From the NCBI RefSeq assembly GCF_947179165.1, contig NC_077243.1:34028501-34092500 (forward strand): a DNA stretch of 64,000 nucleotides. Reading direction: 5' to 3'. The notes under the pieces were generated by a model. It was not told the DNA's origin. It was given only the letters and a program-made list of their open reading frames with translations, and ran no database searches. Both the position numbers and the translations under genes were made by a program. This document shows, piece after piece, positions 42,899 to 53,602 of this stretch. The DNA is from Solanum dulcamara (taxonomy: Eukaryota; Streptophyta; Magnoliopsida; Solanales; Solanaceae). The first letter of the stretch is position 1, and every line of letters begins with the position of its first letter.

Positions 42899-44865
42899 TG
42901 TAAGACCCCAAAAGTCGAAAAGTTGGAACCAAGAAGAAATTGCCCAAAATATGGATGGACCTCATATTTAGTGTCACTCTACGATCGTAGAGATTTCTAC
43001 GGCCCATAAGAGTGAGTCCCAAGAGTTTATCCATAACAAACACCTTATGACTCAACAGGACTAGCCGTATGAGTGTCTACGATTCGTCAAAGTGAGTCAT
43101 TTCAAAAGTTCAGAGACCTCCATTTGCAGGTTTTCATAACCCTATAGGATGAGTCATGTTTATGACCTGTAGTCCTTTAGACGAGACATAAATACGACTC
43201 GTAGTTGAAGATCAGAGACTTAAAATTTGGGTCTTCTAAGACCTATTGGATGAGTCTTGCTGATGACTCGTGACCTTGACGATAAGTCATAAACTTGACT
43301 CGTACAGAAACTCCTGAGGCTTGATTTTTCAGAAATTTATTAGGCCTACACTACGACTCAAGTCTACAAATCGTAGACTTGAGGACAAGTCATAGGAGAT
43401 ATTTCATAACTGGACATGGTAATTTTTAATCATCCAGCTCAAGTAAAGCTCAATGTAAGAATCGTGGAAAGGCAACGCTGTCGGTTGAGGCTTCACCAGG
43501 CTTTCATAAATCAGTCATTTTCCAAGTTTGGTTCAATGAACCTAGACCTAATTATGGCTAAGTTCAAGTCTATATCTACTCAATCCTTTGAAATTCCCCC
43601 ATTCTAAATCAATTCTTCAAATTTCTCCTTAGGTAAGACTCTATTCTCTTAAGGATTCTTCTCAAATCTACAAGCTAGGGTTTCAGATTTTCTTCAAGGT
43701 TTCTTCACAATTCTGAATGATTTCAATACAAGTATGTAGGGATTGATCTATGCGTTCCTTTCATCCATCGAGTCCTAAAGTTTTCTCAAAGTATGCTTCA
43801 ATTTTTAATGGTTTATGAACCCTAGTTTTGATGAATTGCATTGGGTTGTTTCAATTTTTTTTGAATTGTTATCAATGAATATTTTAAGCATGTTTCTACA
43901 TAAATTTCATGATTTTAAGTTGAATTTTGAATGTGCATGAAGCTATTTCAAGTTATGATTATGAAGTTAAAAATGATTTTCATCTATTTCAACCCAAATA
44001 GATGACTTCTAGGTGGGGTTCGGTATGGTAACGCAGTTAGTTACCTAAGGAAATCCTAGTAGCAACCTATAGTCCTAAATGACGTTGCCCACATAGTATT
44101 TCCTTAATGGCCTAGCTAGTGGATCCACATATAGCATAGTTGAGTTGAGTTGAGTACCATAACGGAGTAACCCTAGCAAGGTAGCCTCCCACTTCTCGAT
44201 GAGGATTACATCAGATTCCATGTTATTTCTCGCATGGTCTTAAGATGTTAGATAAAGGTCTTATCCCATACAAATTGAAGGTTAAGCTATGAGTTTTACG
44301 ATGAAGTTTTATGATATGCATTAACCATGAGTTTTTACATGTTTTCAAATGCTTTTAAGGTTTTCTCATATTCATTATGTTGGTCATGCATCTTATGTCA
44401 TATTGCTCATGTTCCTTTACTTGTTCATGCATATCTGACATACTTAGTACCTTCTATGTACTAACACATATTTTGCCTACATTGTCTATAGGGGCGGATG
44501 TCGATCATCCGATTCGTTTCTAGAGTGCTTTAGATATCAAAGAGTTGGTGAGTCCTTATTTTATTGAGGACATGACTTTTATTTCTCATCACTTACTTGA
44601 ATTTTCTTCATATGATTCGAGTGAGCTAAGAGCTTATCCTAAGTCCTCATCAAAGACTAGAATAGAGGCATGTTTAGACAATATGTTGATGTAGTCCGTT
44701 CGGACATTGATTGAGTAATTTTATCCCTTATGCTTTGATATTTTACTTCTGCTTTTGCTATATTTCTTTACCTTATGAATACAATGTATGATAAGATGGC
44801 TTGGTTGGGATTCCTCGTAATCCCGATAACAATGTCATGGCTTGAACCTAGTTTGGTCCATGACA
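42899..44865 (+). mobile_element. GypsyA 3' LTR
   Basis: 1967 bp, aligned by eye with 35745-37951 over most of its length. Differences: a unique stretch of about 100 bp at about 43408-43510, and a deletion of about 310 bp at about 43985 with a short filler (CTATTTCAACCCAAAT). Confidence 0.8.
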
Positions 44866-44870
44866 AGATG
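44866..44870. repeat. GypsyA target-site duplication, right copy
   Basis: AGATG versus GGATG at 35740-35744. Confidence 0.6.
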
Positions 44871-45482
44871 GAACCATTATGATACTATTGGGGATCTTGC
44901 GAACAAGAGAAAGGAAAGAGCTCAACATATAAGATGAGAAAGCCTTTAGCAAAACTTAGGGTGAAAGTAGAGAAAGCTGTCGAGGAGAATTTAATGGGTT
45001 TTAAAGGTGTGAATGGGAAACAAAGGGTTGTGATCATGCTGAAAGGTTGTGCCTTTTTCAAAGAATTGTGAACTATACAATAAATTGTTTCATTTTGAAA
45101 GGTTAGGACCATTCTGAAAGGTTGTGCTTTTTTTAAAGAGTTGTGACTTTTTGACACGCCCCAAGTTTACACCCTAGGCATGACCGATACTCAGAAACTA
45201 TTATTAGTTCCCAAGGGAAACCTTTTACTAGCTAAATACTCAACGGAAGGCTCAACTCACTCAAATAGTTTAAGATAGGCATGCAAATTTATAAAAATGC
45301 AACTTCTCATAATAAGTCTAAAAACTACTCTGAATATAATATAACTTAATATTTACAAACCATGAACTCTGAAAATAAAATTGAATAACTCTACTCTGTC
45401 TGTGTCTATGAAGTATCTAAAACTGACTCTGAATAGGTATCGAGATAGGCCCACGACTTCTTAAAAGGACTAATAATTAATG
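44871..45482. other. Spacer with LTR-like fragment and short repeats
   Basis: Between 45010 and 45150 a unit containing 'tgaaaggttgtgc.ttttt' recurs about three times. At 45151 'TGACACGCCCCAAGTTTACA' looks like the start of another LTR that runs into GypsyC without an end, so it is a fragment. A minus-strand open frame over the repeats (44885-45157) is not convincing as a gene. Confidence 0.4.
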
Positions 45483-47617
45483 TGTAACACCCCTAAAGTC
45501 CCTAGCCTAAACTAACTCTGAAACAATTTTAAAATCACACCAAGCAAGGACCACGAGACCAACCATGATTCATATTCTGCTTCACGGTTTGTGTAGAGGT
45601 CCTGTGAAAGGGACAGAAGTCAAGGGAGGAGTACACGAGAAGGACCATGACTCATGGTGAGAACTATAGACCATAGCCCCTTCTATAAAATTGACCCCTT
45701 AAGACTTCCAAGTCTTTAGAAGATCACAATCGAGTATCACAATGTATAATGGAGTTCACGAACTGCGAAGAGGTCTGTAAAGCTTAACCCCTTAAACCTT
45801 TGGGATGGTTCGACTTCATGAGAGCCTTCATGGCCCGTAGTGATCACCACAGATCGTGGTGCCTCTATGAGGGTCAACCTTTCCCAATAGAGCCCAAGTC
45901 AAGGACCACAACCACTCATTACGGACTGTGGTGAGTTATACGGACTGTGATGGTTTTCATGAAGGTGCCCAACTCAGTTTTAATGAAGGAAAATCCAGTC
46001 TTTTTCCACCTTTTCCCAATTGAACCCTGCACGTCTAAGGACTAAAAATCAGTATTTTAACATACCCAATAGGTTTTTCCACTCATTCACACTAGTATCT
46101 TTTGAAAGAAGCTTTTGGAGAGAAGAAACAATGCTAAGGTTCATGGTTTATCAACCCATTCCTCTCAAGTTTCAATTGTTCTCCGAGTTCTAAGTATGTA
46201 AGGCTATTTAGAATGTTAGATTATGTTTAGTCACTTGCTCTATATCTTCTTTGAGATGAATTGATCCTTGAGTCAAGTTCGAATGTTCTTATGGTTTGAG
46301 TTTCTTTATATATTTATGATCCTAGTGAGTCCTTGCATATTTATATTTGATTGTTCCTTGATAATATCGATGAGTTGAGTAGTGGAGATGCCTCTTCAAG
46401 CTTTTATTCCCATAAAACCTAATTGAGTATTATTTTTCAATGTTTTACATAATTATTGAGTCTAAAAGGTTGAATGGTGAATGTTGAATGAGAATGAGTT
46501 GAACTTAGTTTGGATAGTAGAAGCCTTTACATTTATTACCATTTGAACTTGAACATTTTGGATTCTAAATGATTATTGATTTGAATTTTTGATGAGTCAT
46601 GAATGAATCTTGAAAAGATGATAAATGAATAAATTAATGATTGGGATGGAATTGAGTTGATTAGAGTCCAATGTAACTAGATGAGATGATTTGCATGATT
46701 TGAATTGAGTTTTATGAGCATACTGAGTATTGGGAGAAGTATCGAGCACCGAATTGAGTGAGAGTAACTAACAACTCAAACTCAATAACTACATAGCCAG
46801 CATCAGAGATAATTGAATCATAAAATTAGATGTTTCCCATTTGTCCCAAAAGAGGACTTGATTTGATTGACAGTGGATCCAAGATTGTTGATTCATCCCT
46901 TACCTTAGCAAAGTATCGAATGGACGTGGCAACGATATTGGCTCATTGTATATCATCGGCTCATAAGTGGTGGTTTTCAGATAAGAGAAACTCCTAAAGT
47001 TCTAAAATGAATGGTTTGATTGTTGAGTTGGATATTACTGAGACTATTTCTCTTTAAGAGTATTGTTTATTTTAAACTTGCATTCCTTATTCAGTTGAGT
47101 CCCTTGAGATGAGTTGATTGATGTTGAGTCTATTATTCATATTCTTTTCCTATTATTTTACATACTCGTACATTTCATGTACTGATGCCATTTGGGCTGC
47201 ATCGCTTGATGATGTAGATACATGTGTTAGAGATCCTCTATAGGTACTTCATTGAAGATCATTTCTACTCGCAGATTTGGTGAGTCTTTCTTGCATCCAG
47301 AGGCACTCTTGATTAGTTCTCTTTCCTTCTGATATTTTCTTTTGGGTATCCATTGACGTATTATTGGAACCTTCTGAATAGTGATAGAGGCTTCATAGGC
47401 ATGTGATAGTGTTGTTTTATTGATTTGGTTTTAAATACTTTATTCTTTTCTTGAGTTGCTGATTTGGTTAGCCCATTTGATTGTCCATTTTTTCTATTGT
47501 TTCAGTCTTCTACTGAATAAATGAAATAATATGTTATTAGATTAAGTGGTTTGCTTGGAGACCAATAATGGTCTTTAAGTGCCGGTCATACCTAGGGTAC
47601 CATCTAGAGGCGTGACA
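45483..47617 (+). mobile_element. GypsyC 5' LTR
   Basis: It starts TGTAACACCCC and ends GGCGTGACA, followed three bases later by the primer site. 2135 bp, no coding sequence. Confidence 0.7.
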
Positions 47618-47621
47618 AGCT

Positions 47622-47633
47622 TGATATCAGAGC
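47622..47633 (+). other. GypsyC primer-binding site
   Basis: TGATATCAGAGC, one base from the tRNA-iMet site. Confidence 0.7.
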
Positions 47634-47833
47634 ATAGAGTTCAAGAGTCCTAGGGTATCTATGAAGTCGTGTTAAATAGATTCTTGCTTATGGGTGTTTC
47701 GTACACCACACTTATAATCAGGAGGCTATAGGAAATTAAAAATTGTTTTACTTCTTCATATTCTGAGTTCGTGTGGAAAAGTTTATCTAAAAAATGTTCC
47801 TTCCTAATTTATGTGTTTATGCATTTGCAGATA

Positions 47834-48990
47834 ATGCCTCCTAAATATACTACCAGTCGGAGGAATGCTGCCGGCACCAAGTTACCACAGTCTGAGATGC
47901 CCCCACCTTCTAGAGTGAGAACTAGGGGTCAACCTGCCCGATCTGCGGAGGAAACCCAGGTGCCTACTACTCAGCCAACTCCAACTTTGGAGGTTGAATT
48001 CAAAGTGGCTATTGTTATGCTCACTCAGTTGGTAGCTACCAAAAATGATAGCCACAGTTTACCAGCTCCTAGCTCTAGTTCTTAAGAGTCGTCTTCTTCT
48101 ACGAGGATTAGAGATTTTCTGAGAATGAATCTACCAGCTTTCACGGATTCTAAGGATGAGGAGGATCCTTAGAACTTCATTGATGAGATGTGGAAGATAA
48201 GGAAAGAAATGCATGCTATAGAGATTGAGGGGGTTGAGTTGATTTTCTACTAGCTCAAGGATTGTTCTAGTGTTTGGTATAACTAGTGAGAGGAGAGTTA
48301 TGGTGAGGATCTTAATCCTACTATTTGGGATGAGTTCGAGGGAGAATTTCATGATCACTTCTTTCCTAGGGAATTTAGAGAGGCGAAAGTTGAAGAGTTC
48401 ATGAATTTGAAACAAAAGGTGATAACCGTGAAGGAGTACATCCTTAAGTTCATCCAGCAATCTAGATATGCTCTGGAGATGGTTCCTGATGTAAGGTCTA
48501 AGATGAGGAAGTTTGTCTCCAAATTGGATAGACACATGAGGAAGGAGTGCATGGCGTTATTACTGATTTTTGACATGGATATTTCTAGATTAATGATGTA
48601 TGCTCAGTAGGTTGAGGATGATAAGAAGAAAGACAGAGAAGAGCACCTGCACAAGAAGGTCAAATTAGCTGGGCATGAGAATGAGCAGAGATAAGGTAAG
48701 GACAACAGGTCCTTCTTTTACAAGAGGTCTTTTACTATGCACCATTTTCAGCAAGCTCACTGCACCCAATAATAGGTATGAGCAGAAGGCATAGATCCAC
48801 CAGAATTTCAAAGCCCAGGGTTCTCAATCTCAAGCGAGTGTGGCTCAAGATTTGAAAGGAAAGCCACCATGTGGCAAGTACGGTAAGCTCTATTTGGGAG
48901 AGTGTAGAGCGGGAGGTAATGGTTGTTATAAGTGTTGTCAAGTGGTCCATTTTTAGAGAGAGTGCCGGGTGTGGGGCAATAGAGACCATT
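47834..48990 (+). pseudogene. GypsyC gag
   Basis: The ATG at 47834 starts M-P-P-K-Y-T-T-S-R-R, a usual gag beginning. 47834-48085 is a Pro/Thr-rich N-terminus; after a stop, the capsid part shows 'EEDPxNFIDEMWKIRKEMHA', 'FHDHFFPREFREAKVEEFMN' and 'KEYILKFIQQSRYALEMVPD'. At 48924-48965 a knuckle C-Y-K-C-C-Q-V-V-H-F-stop-R-E-C keeps the C-C-H-C spacing, with a TAG inside. Several stops. Confidence 0.75.
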
Positions 48991-48999
48991 CTTCTACTA

Positions 49000-49508
49000 C
49001 AACACCACTAGTTTGAGGTAATTAGAGAGCTGCTACTTCAGGTACGGGCAAAATTTCAAACCTTCTGTATGCTATGGCTAATATCCAAGAGTAAGAGAAC
49101 TCATTAGACATTGACACTGCTATGCTTTGAGTCTTCTCTTTCAATTTTTATGCTTTGCTTGATCTGGGTGCTACTTTGTCATTTATAACCCCTTATGTGG
49201 CAATCAATTTGATAAAATCCATGTCTTCTTGAGCTTTTCAGTGTATCTTCTCATATTGGTGAATCTATCTTATCTTAGAGGGTCTATAGATATTGTACTG
49301 TGTTAATCTATCATAGGGACACTAGCTGACTTAGTTGAGTTGGACATGGTGGATTTCGATGTGGTTCTTGGCATGGACTGGCAGTATACATGATATGCCC
49401 CTGTTGATTATAGGACTTGGATTGTTAAGTTTCAATTTCTGAAAAAACATGTCATAGAGTGGAAGGTTAGTCCTATTGCGCCTAATGGTAAAAAAAATTC
49501 CTACCTTA
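49000..49508 (+). pseudogene. GypsyC protease
   Basis: Degenerate: 'FNFYALLDLGATLSFITPYV' at about 49140 gives D-L-G-A in place of D-S/P-G, and D-F-D-V-V-L-G-M-D-W follows at about 49353. V-I-E-W-K marks the end of the domain. Many stops. Cut by the solo LTR at 49509. Confidence 0.65.
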
Positions 49509-50022
49509 TGTCATGACCCGCCACTTGATCATAAAGATGGGGGAAAGATCTAGAGTCTTAGAGAGGTTAATAGAAGACTCTAGAATGTCCAAGAGTATTC
49601 TTGAAGAAGGTAGAAGAACCTAGAGTCTTGGAGAGGTTAGTGGAAGAATCTAGATTCTTGTAGAAGCTTGTAGAGAAGTCTTGAAAGACTTGGAATTCTC
49701 TAGAGTGTGTGGAGAGTTCTAGAGTATGGACTTCTTTGTAAATATGGAAGGACTTGTATAGTAAATTTTATTTACACTTAGGCCCCTTAGGAGTAGTATA
49801 AATAGAGGGGGCATTTATTTGTACAATATCAAGCAATCAAGCATTCTTCCAAAGCAATACAAAAGCCTTCTTCATAAAAGCTCTCTTGTCTTTCTTACTA
49901 TTTAGCATTCCCTTAGCGATCTAGTCTTAAAGGCTTACTTGAGCTTACAAGATCGTGAAAGATTTGTGAGTAAGTTGTCAAGTGCCGCACGGAAGTCTTA
50001 GTGGAAGTCTAAGTACGTGACA
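49509..50022 (+). mobile_element. Solo LTR of about 0.5 kb inside GypsyC pol
   Basis: It starts TGTCATGACCC and ends TACGTGACA; GypsyC coding (K-G-x-I-Y...) resumes soon after, so it is an insertion between protease and RT. CTTA lies on both sides (possible 4-5 bp duplication). It contains TATAAATAG at 49797. Its size suggests a copia-type or small non-autonomous element; the family is not identified. Confidence 0.65.
49797..49805 (+). promoter_or_regulatory. TATA box in the 0.5 kb solo LTR
   Basis: TATAAATAG followed by an A-rich leader with AATCAAGCA repeats, a typical plant LTR promoter. Confidence 0.6.
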
Positions 50023-51114
50023 CTTAGGTCCAAAAAGTTAACTCAAAAGGGTGAATTTATAACATTATACTAGTTAAAGATGACAGTGTGGAGTCTCCAT
50101 ATCTTGAGTCTGTCCCAATTGTTAATGAGATTCCCGAAGTTTTTTCTAAAGATCTGCCTAGAAACCCTCCTGATAGGGAGATCAACTTTGGGATTGATGT
50201 TCTTTCTAATGTGCAACCTATCTCTATTCCACCATATAGAATGGCTCCTACTGATTTGAAAGAATTGAAAGATCAGTTGAAGGATTTGTTAGATTAGGGC
50301 TTCATTAGGTTGAGTGTCTCACCTTGGGGTGCCCCTATCTATTCATGCGAAAGAAAGATGGGTCATTGAGAATGTGAATTGACTATTTTCAACTCAACAA
50401 GGTCACTATAAAGAACAAGTATCCCCTTTTTAGGATAGATGATCTATTTGACCAACTTCAGGGTAGCACTTGTTTCACAAAGATAGACCTCAGATCAGGC
50501 TATCATGAGTTGAAAGTAAGAGAGTGTGATATCCCAAATCCTCTTTTCGAGCCCAATATGGTCAATTCGAGTTTCTTATTATGTCTTTTGGTTTTACTAA
50601 TGCTCATGCAACATTTACGGATTTGATGAATAGAGAGTTCAAATAGTATTTGGACATGTTTGTGATTGTGTTCATCGACCACATATTGGTCTACTCCAGA
50701 AATGAGGAGGAACATGCCAATCATCTCAGAATCATTCTCTAGACTCTCAAAGATAGGGAGTTGTATGCAAAGTTTTCCAAATGTGAATTCTAGATTTCAT
50801 CAGTGGCTTTTCTAGGCAGCATTATATCTGGAAATGTTATTCGAGTTGATACCCAGAAAATTGAGGCAGTGAAGAATTGGTCCAGACCCACATCCCCAAC
50901 TGGCATAAGAAGTTTCCTGGGTTTGGCCGGTTACTACCAGAGGTTTGTTGAAGGGTTTTCATCTATATCATCTCCATTGACTAAGCTGACTCAAAAGAAG
51001 GCTAAATTCCAATGGTCAGAAGCTTGTGAGAAGATTTTTCAATTATTGAAAGTAAGGTTTGCTATACCACATTTTAACTCGAGGTCAAACGGTGTACAAC
51101 ATATTGATGATTCC
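50023..51114 (+). pseudogene. GypsyC reverse transcriptase and start of RNase H
   Basis: 50088-50297: '[20 protein letters not shown]', 'ISIPPYRMAPTDLKELKDQL'. Then in shifting frames '[20 protein letters not shown]', [10 protein letters not shown] (motif A intact), and the catalytic box F-I-D-H (second Asp to His at 50680-50682). 50803-51117 has 'IRSFLGLAGYYQRFVEGFSS' and 'FQWSEACEKIFQLLKVRF'. The match ends in N-G-V-Q-H-I-D-D-S, the first catalytic region of RNase H, exactly where the Tat LTR starts. Confidence 0.75.
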
Positions 51115-51659
51115 TAAATTATTTAATTTTAAGGAGTCACCACCTAATTATTTTAAGGTAAATTAGGATACCTAAATAATTGACTAATTCAATGTTAAAA
51201 ATAAAGTCCAATTAGTGGTCTACTTAACTTATGTGATTCTAGGTAAGGGTTCTAGTTATCCTAAAGGGAAGGGGTTAAGCATCCTTTAAGATTTGTTAAA
51301 AATGATTACTGGCCAAACTTAGGTTAAATAATTAAAGTGGAAAGGTTGCTTTAAAAAAATCAAAAATAAAGCTGAATTGTTAAGTGACAAAAGGATTTTT
51401 GAACTTGAAAATAATAGACGAATATTGTTTATGCATAAAATAAGTGCGTGTTTAAATGGAATATATTATTTTATTTTTTTCACTAGTAGCTTAGCCTAAA
51501 AATATTGGTCTCTTTATATACAAAAAAATAAAAAAAAAATAGAAAGTTGCCATTATAAGGATTTATTTTAATTAGAGGTACCCAAACTCAAACATCTATA
51601 GAATATTAGTTATTACATGAATGAGAACATGTTCAAATCATATAAGCAAGTTTAACATG

Positions 51660-51679
51660 GAATAGTAATAATAATACTG

Positions 51680-51764
<85 letters not shown>

Positions 51765-51869
51765 TAATAATAACAACAACAATAAAAATAATACAACAAT
51801 AAAAATAATACAACAATAACAATAAAAATAATAATAATGATAATAATAGTCATAATAATAATAACAGTG

Positions 51870-51909
<40 letters not shown>

Positions 51910-52292
51910 TAATAATAATAATAATAACAATAATAGCGATAATAATATTAATAATGGTAGTAAATATTATTATTATTAATAATAATAATAATAATAATAA
52001 CACTAAATACTAATAGTAAATAAAATATACTAATAATAATGATAATAATAATAATAATAATAATAATAATAGTAATAATAATAGTAGTAAGTAAAAATAC
52101 TAATGATAATAATGATAACGAAAATACTACTACTACTACTAATAATAATAATAATGATAATACTAATAGTAGATAAAATATACTAATAATAATGATAATA
52201 ATAATAACGAAAATAATAATAATAATAGTAACGGTAAACAAAATATGCTAATAATAATGAAAATAATAATAAAAAATAATATTATTATTATT

Positions 52293-52345
<53 letters not shown>

Positions 52346-52407
52346 CAAAATAAAAATACAACTACAACTACTAACAATATTAATAACGAAAATAATAACA
52401 ATAACAC

Positions 52408-52444
<37 letters not shown>

Positions 52445-52724
52445 GTAAATAAAAATACTAATACTAATAATAATAATAAGAAGAAGAAGAAGAAGAAAAA
52501 GAAGGTAATAAATATATACTACTACTACTAATAATAATAATAATAAAAATAATAATAATAACAATTATAATGATAACAATAAATAAAATATACTAATAAT
52601 AATGATAATAATAATAAACAAAATAATAATATTAATAATAATAAATATTAATACTAATAGTAAAATAAATATACTACTACTTCTATTAATAATATTAATA
52701 ACAAAATAAAATAAAATAAAATAA

Positions 52725-52764
<40 letters not shown>

Positions 52765-53040
52765 GTAATAGTAATAACAGTAAATGAAATATACTAATAA
52801 TAATGATAATAATAATAACGATAATAATAATAATAATAACAATAAATAAAATATACTATCACTACTACTACGACTACTACTGTTGCTACTACTACTACTA
52901 CCACTATCACTACTACTAATAATAATAATAAAATGGTAAAATAAAAATTAAAAAAACAAAAATAATGATAATAATAAATACAACAATAATAACGATAATA
53001 ACACTAATAATAATAAAAATAACAATAAAATGTTAAAAAT
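51660..53040. repeat. (TAA)n-type microsatellite block
   Basis: Nearly continuous ATA/TAA trinucleotides with patches of CTA, GAA and ACA. A larger unit with the core AAAATATACTAATAATAATG recurs at least five times (near 52025, 52176, 52240, 52585, 52788), so the block grew by both slippage and duplication. Minus-strand open frames here encode runs of Leu, Ile and Tyr and are artefacts. Confidence 0.9.
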
Positions 53041-53469
53041 ATAAGCAGGCGGAATCGACTATGAATGAGACCATCTTGTTTTGTTTGTTATTCAAGAAGT
53101 CTAAGATATCGCCTTCGTGTGGGGGGATGATGATTTCATCGAGTCTTAAAGACTCAAATTTCTTAGAGTCCCAAATCAAGACTCTATTTTCGCTCCCAAA
53201 GTGTTCATGCAAATAAGAAGAGAATGACGAAATTAGGAAGATAACATTTTTTAGGACAATATTTTAGCACAATGACATCGAAAAATGGAAGAACATGGAG
53301 TAAATATTATCTGTTGCTGGGCAGTGAACGAAGATGGCTTGATCACGAATTTACCCTTGCTCTTAATGTAAAATCGGATATAGTAGAGAGAAAAACTCAA
53401 AAATTTCTTTTAAAAGATATGCAACTATCTTAAAAAAAACAATCCCCCGCTCCTCTATCCGTCCGCCTC

Positions 53470-53477
53470 TATATATA
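53470..53477 (-). promoter_or_regulatory. TATA box of the Tat LTR
   Basis: Minus strand CCCTATATATAGAGGCGG, with a G-rich then U-rich leader following. It lies just downstream (element sense) of a short tandem repeat at 53484-53602. Confidence 0.45.
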
Positions 53478-53483
53478 GGGATA

Positions 53484-53602
53484 TGCGGATGAATAAAATA
53501 ATGCGGAATAACGGATGAATAAAATAATGTGAAATGGGCAGATAAATAAAAATAATACATAATGGGTGAATGAATAAAATAACACGGAATGAGCGGATGA
53601 TT
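53484..53602 (-). repeat. Tandem repeat of about 36 bp upstream of the Tat TATA box
   Basis: Three to four diverged copies of a unit like 'cggatgaataaaataatg' + 'cggaata'. The position in U3, next to the promoter, suggests a possible enhancer-like array. Confidence 0.6.

Larger units (their letters stand above)
35745..44865 (+). mobile_element. GypsyA: Ty3/gypsy chromovirus, near full length
   Basis: Two LTRs starting TGTAAGACCCC and ending CATGACA flank a tRNA-Met primer site, gag, protease, RT, RNase H, integrase and a chromodomain-like tail, in the Ty3/gypsy order. The C-terminal pattern (E-I-L-G-R-Q-V-K-K-L-R-N-K, then A-T-W-E-T-E) points to the Tekay/Del group. Length is 9.1 kb. Many stops are present, several of them C-to-T or G-to-A changes of Trp or Gln codons. 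Confidence 0.85.
45483..51114 (+). mobile_element. GypsyC: 5' part of a Ty3/gypsy element
   Basis: 5' LTR, primer site, gag, protease and RT in plus orientation, ending inside RNase H at about 51114 where the LTR of the Tat element begins. It is close in sequence style to GypsyA (same gag and RT motifs). A 0.5 kb solo LTR interrupts it at 49509-50022. Integrase and the 3' LTR are not in the window. Confidence 0.8.

Noticed and set aside
44885..45157. Minus-strand 90-codon frame with a repeated S-L-K-K-A-Q-P-F motif
   Set aside because: It is produced by a short tandem repeat next to an LTR fragment; no gene signal.
49509..50022. Considered as a Cassandra-type TRIM
   Set aside because: No 5S rRNA-like promoter sequence is visible inside; only a TATA-type promoter.
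51638..52842. Several minus-strand open frames of Leu/Ile/Tyr repeats
   Set aside because: They are translations of the (TAA)n microsatellite; no start context, domain or codon bias.
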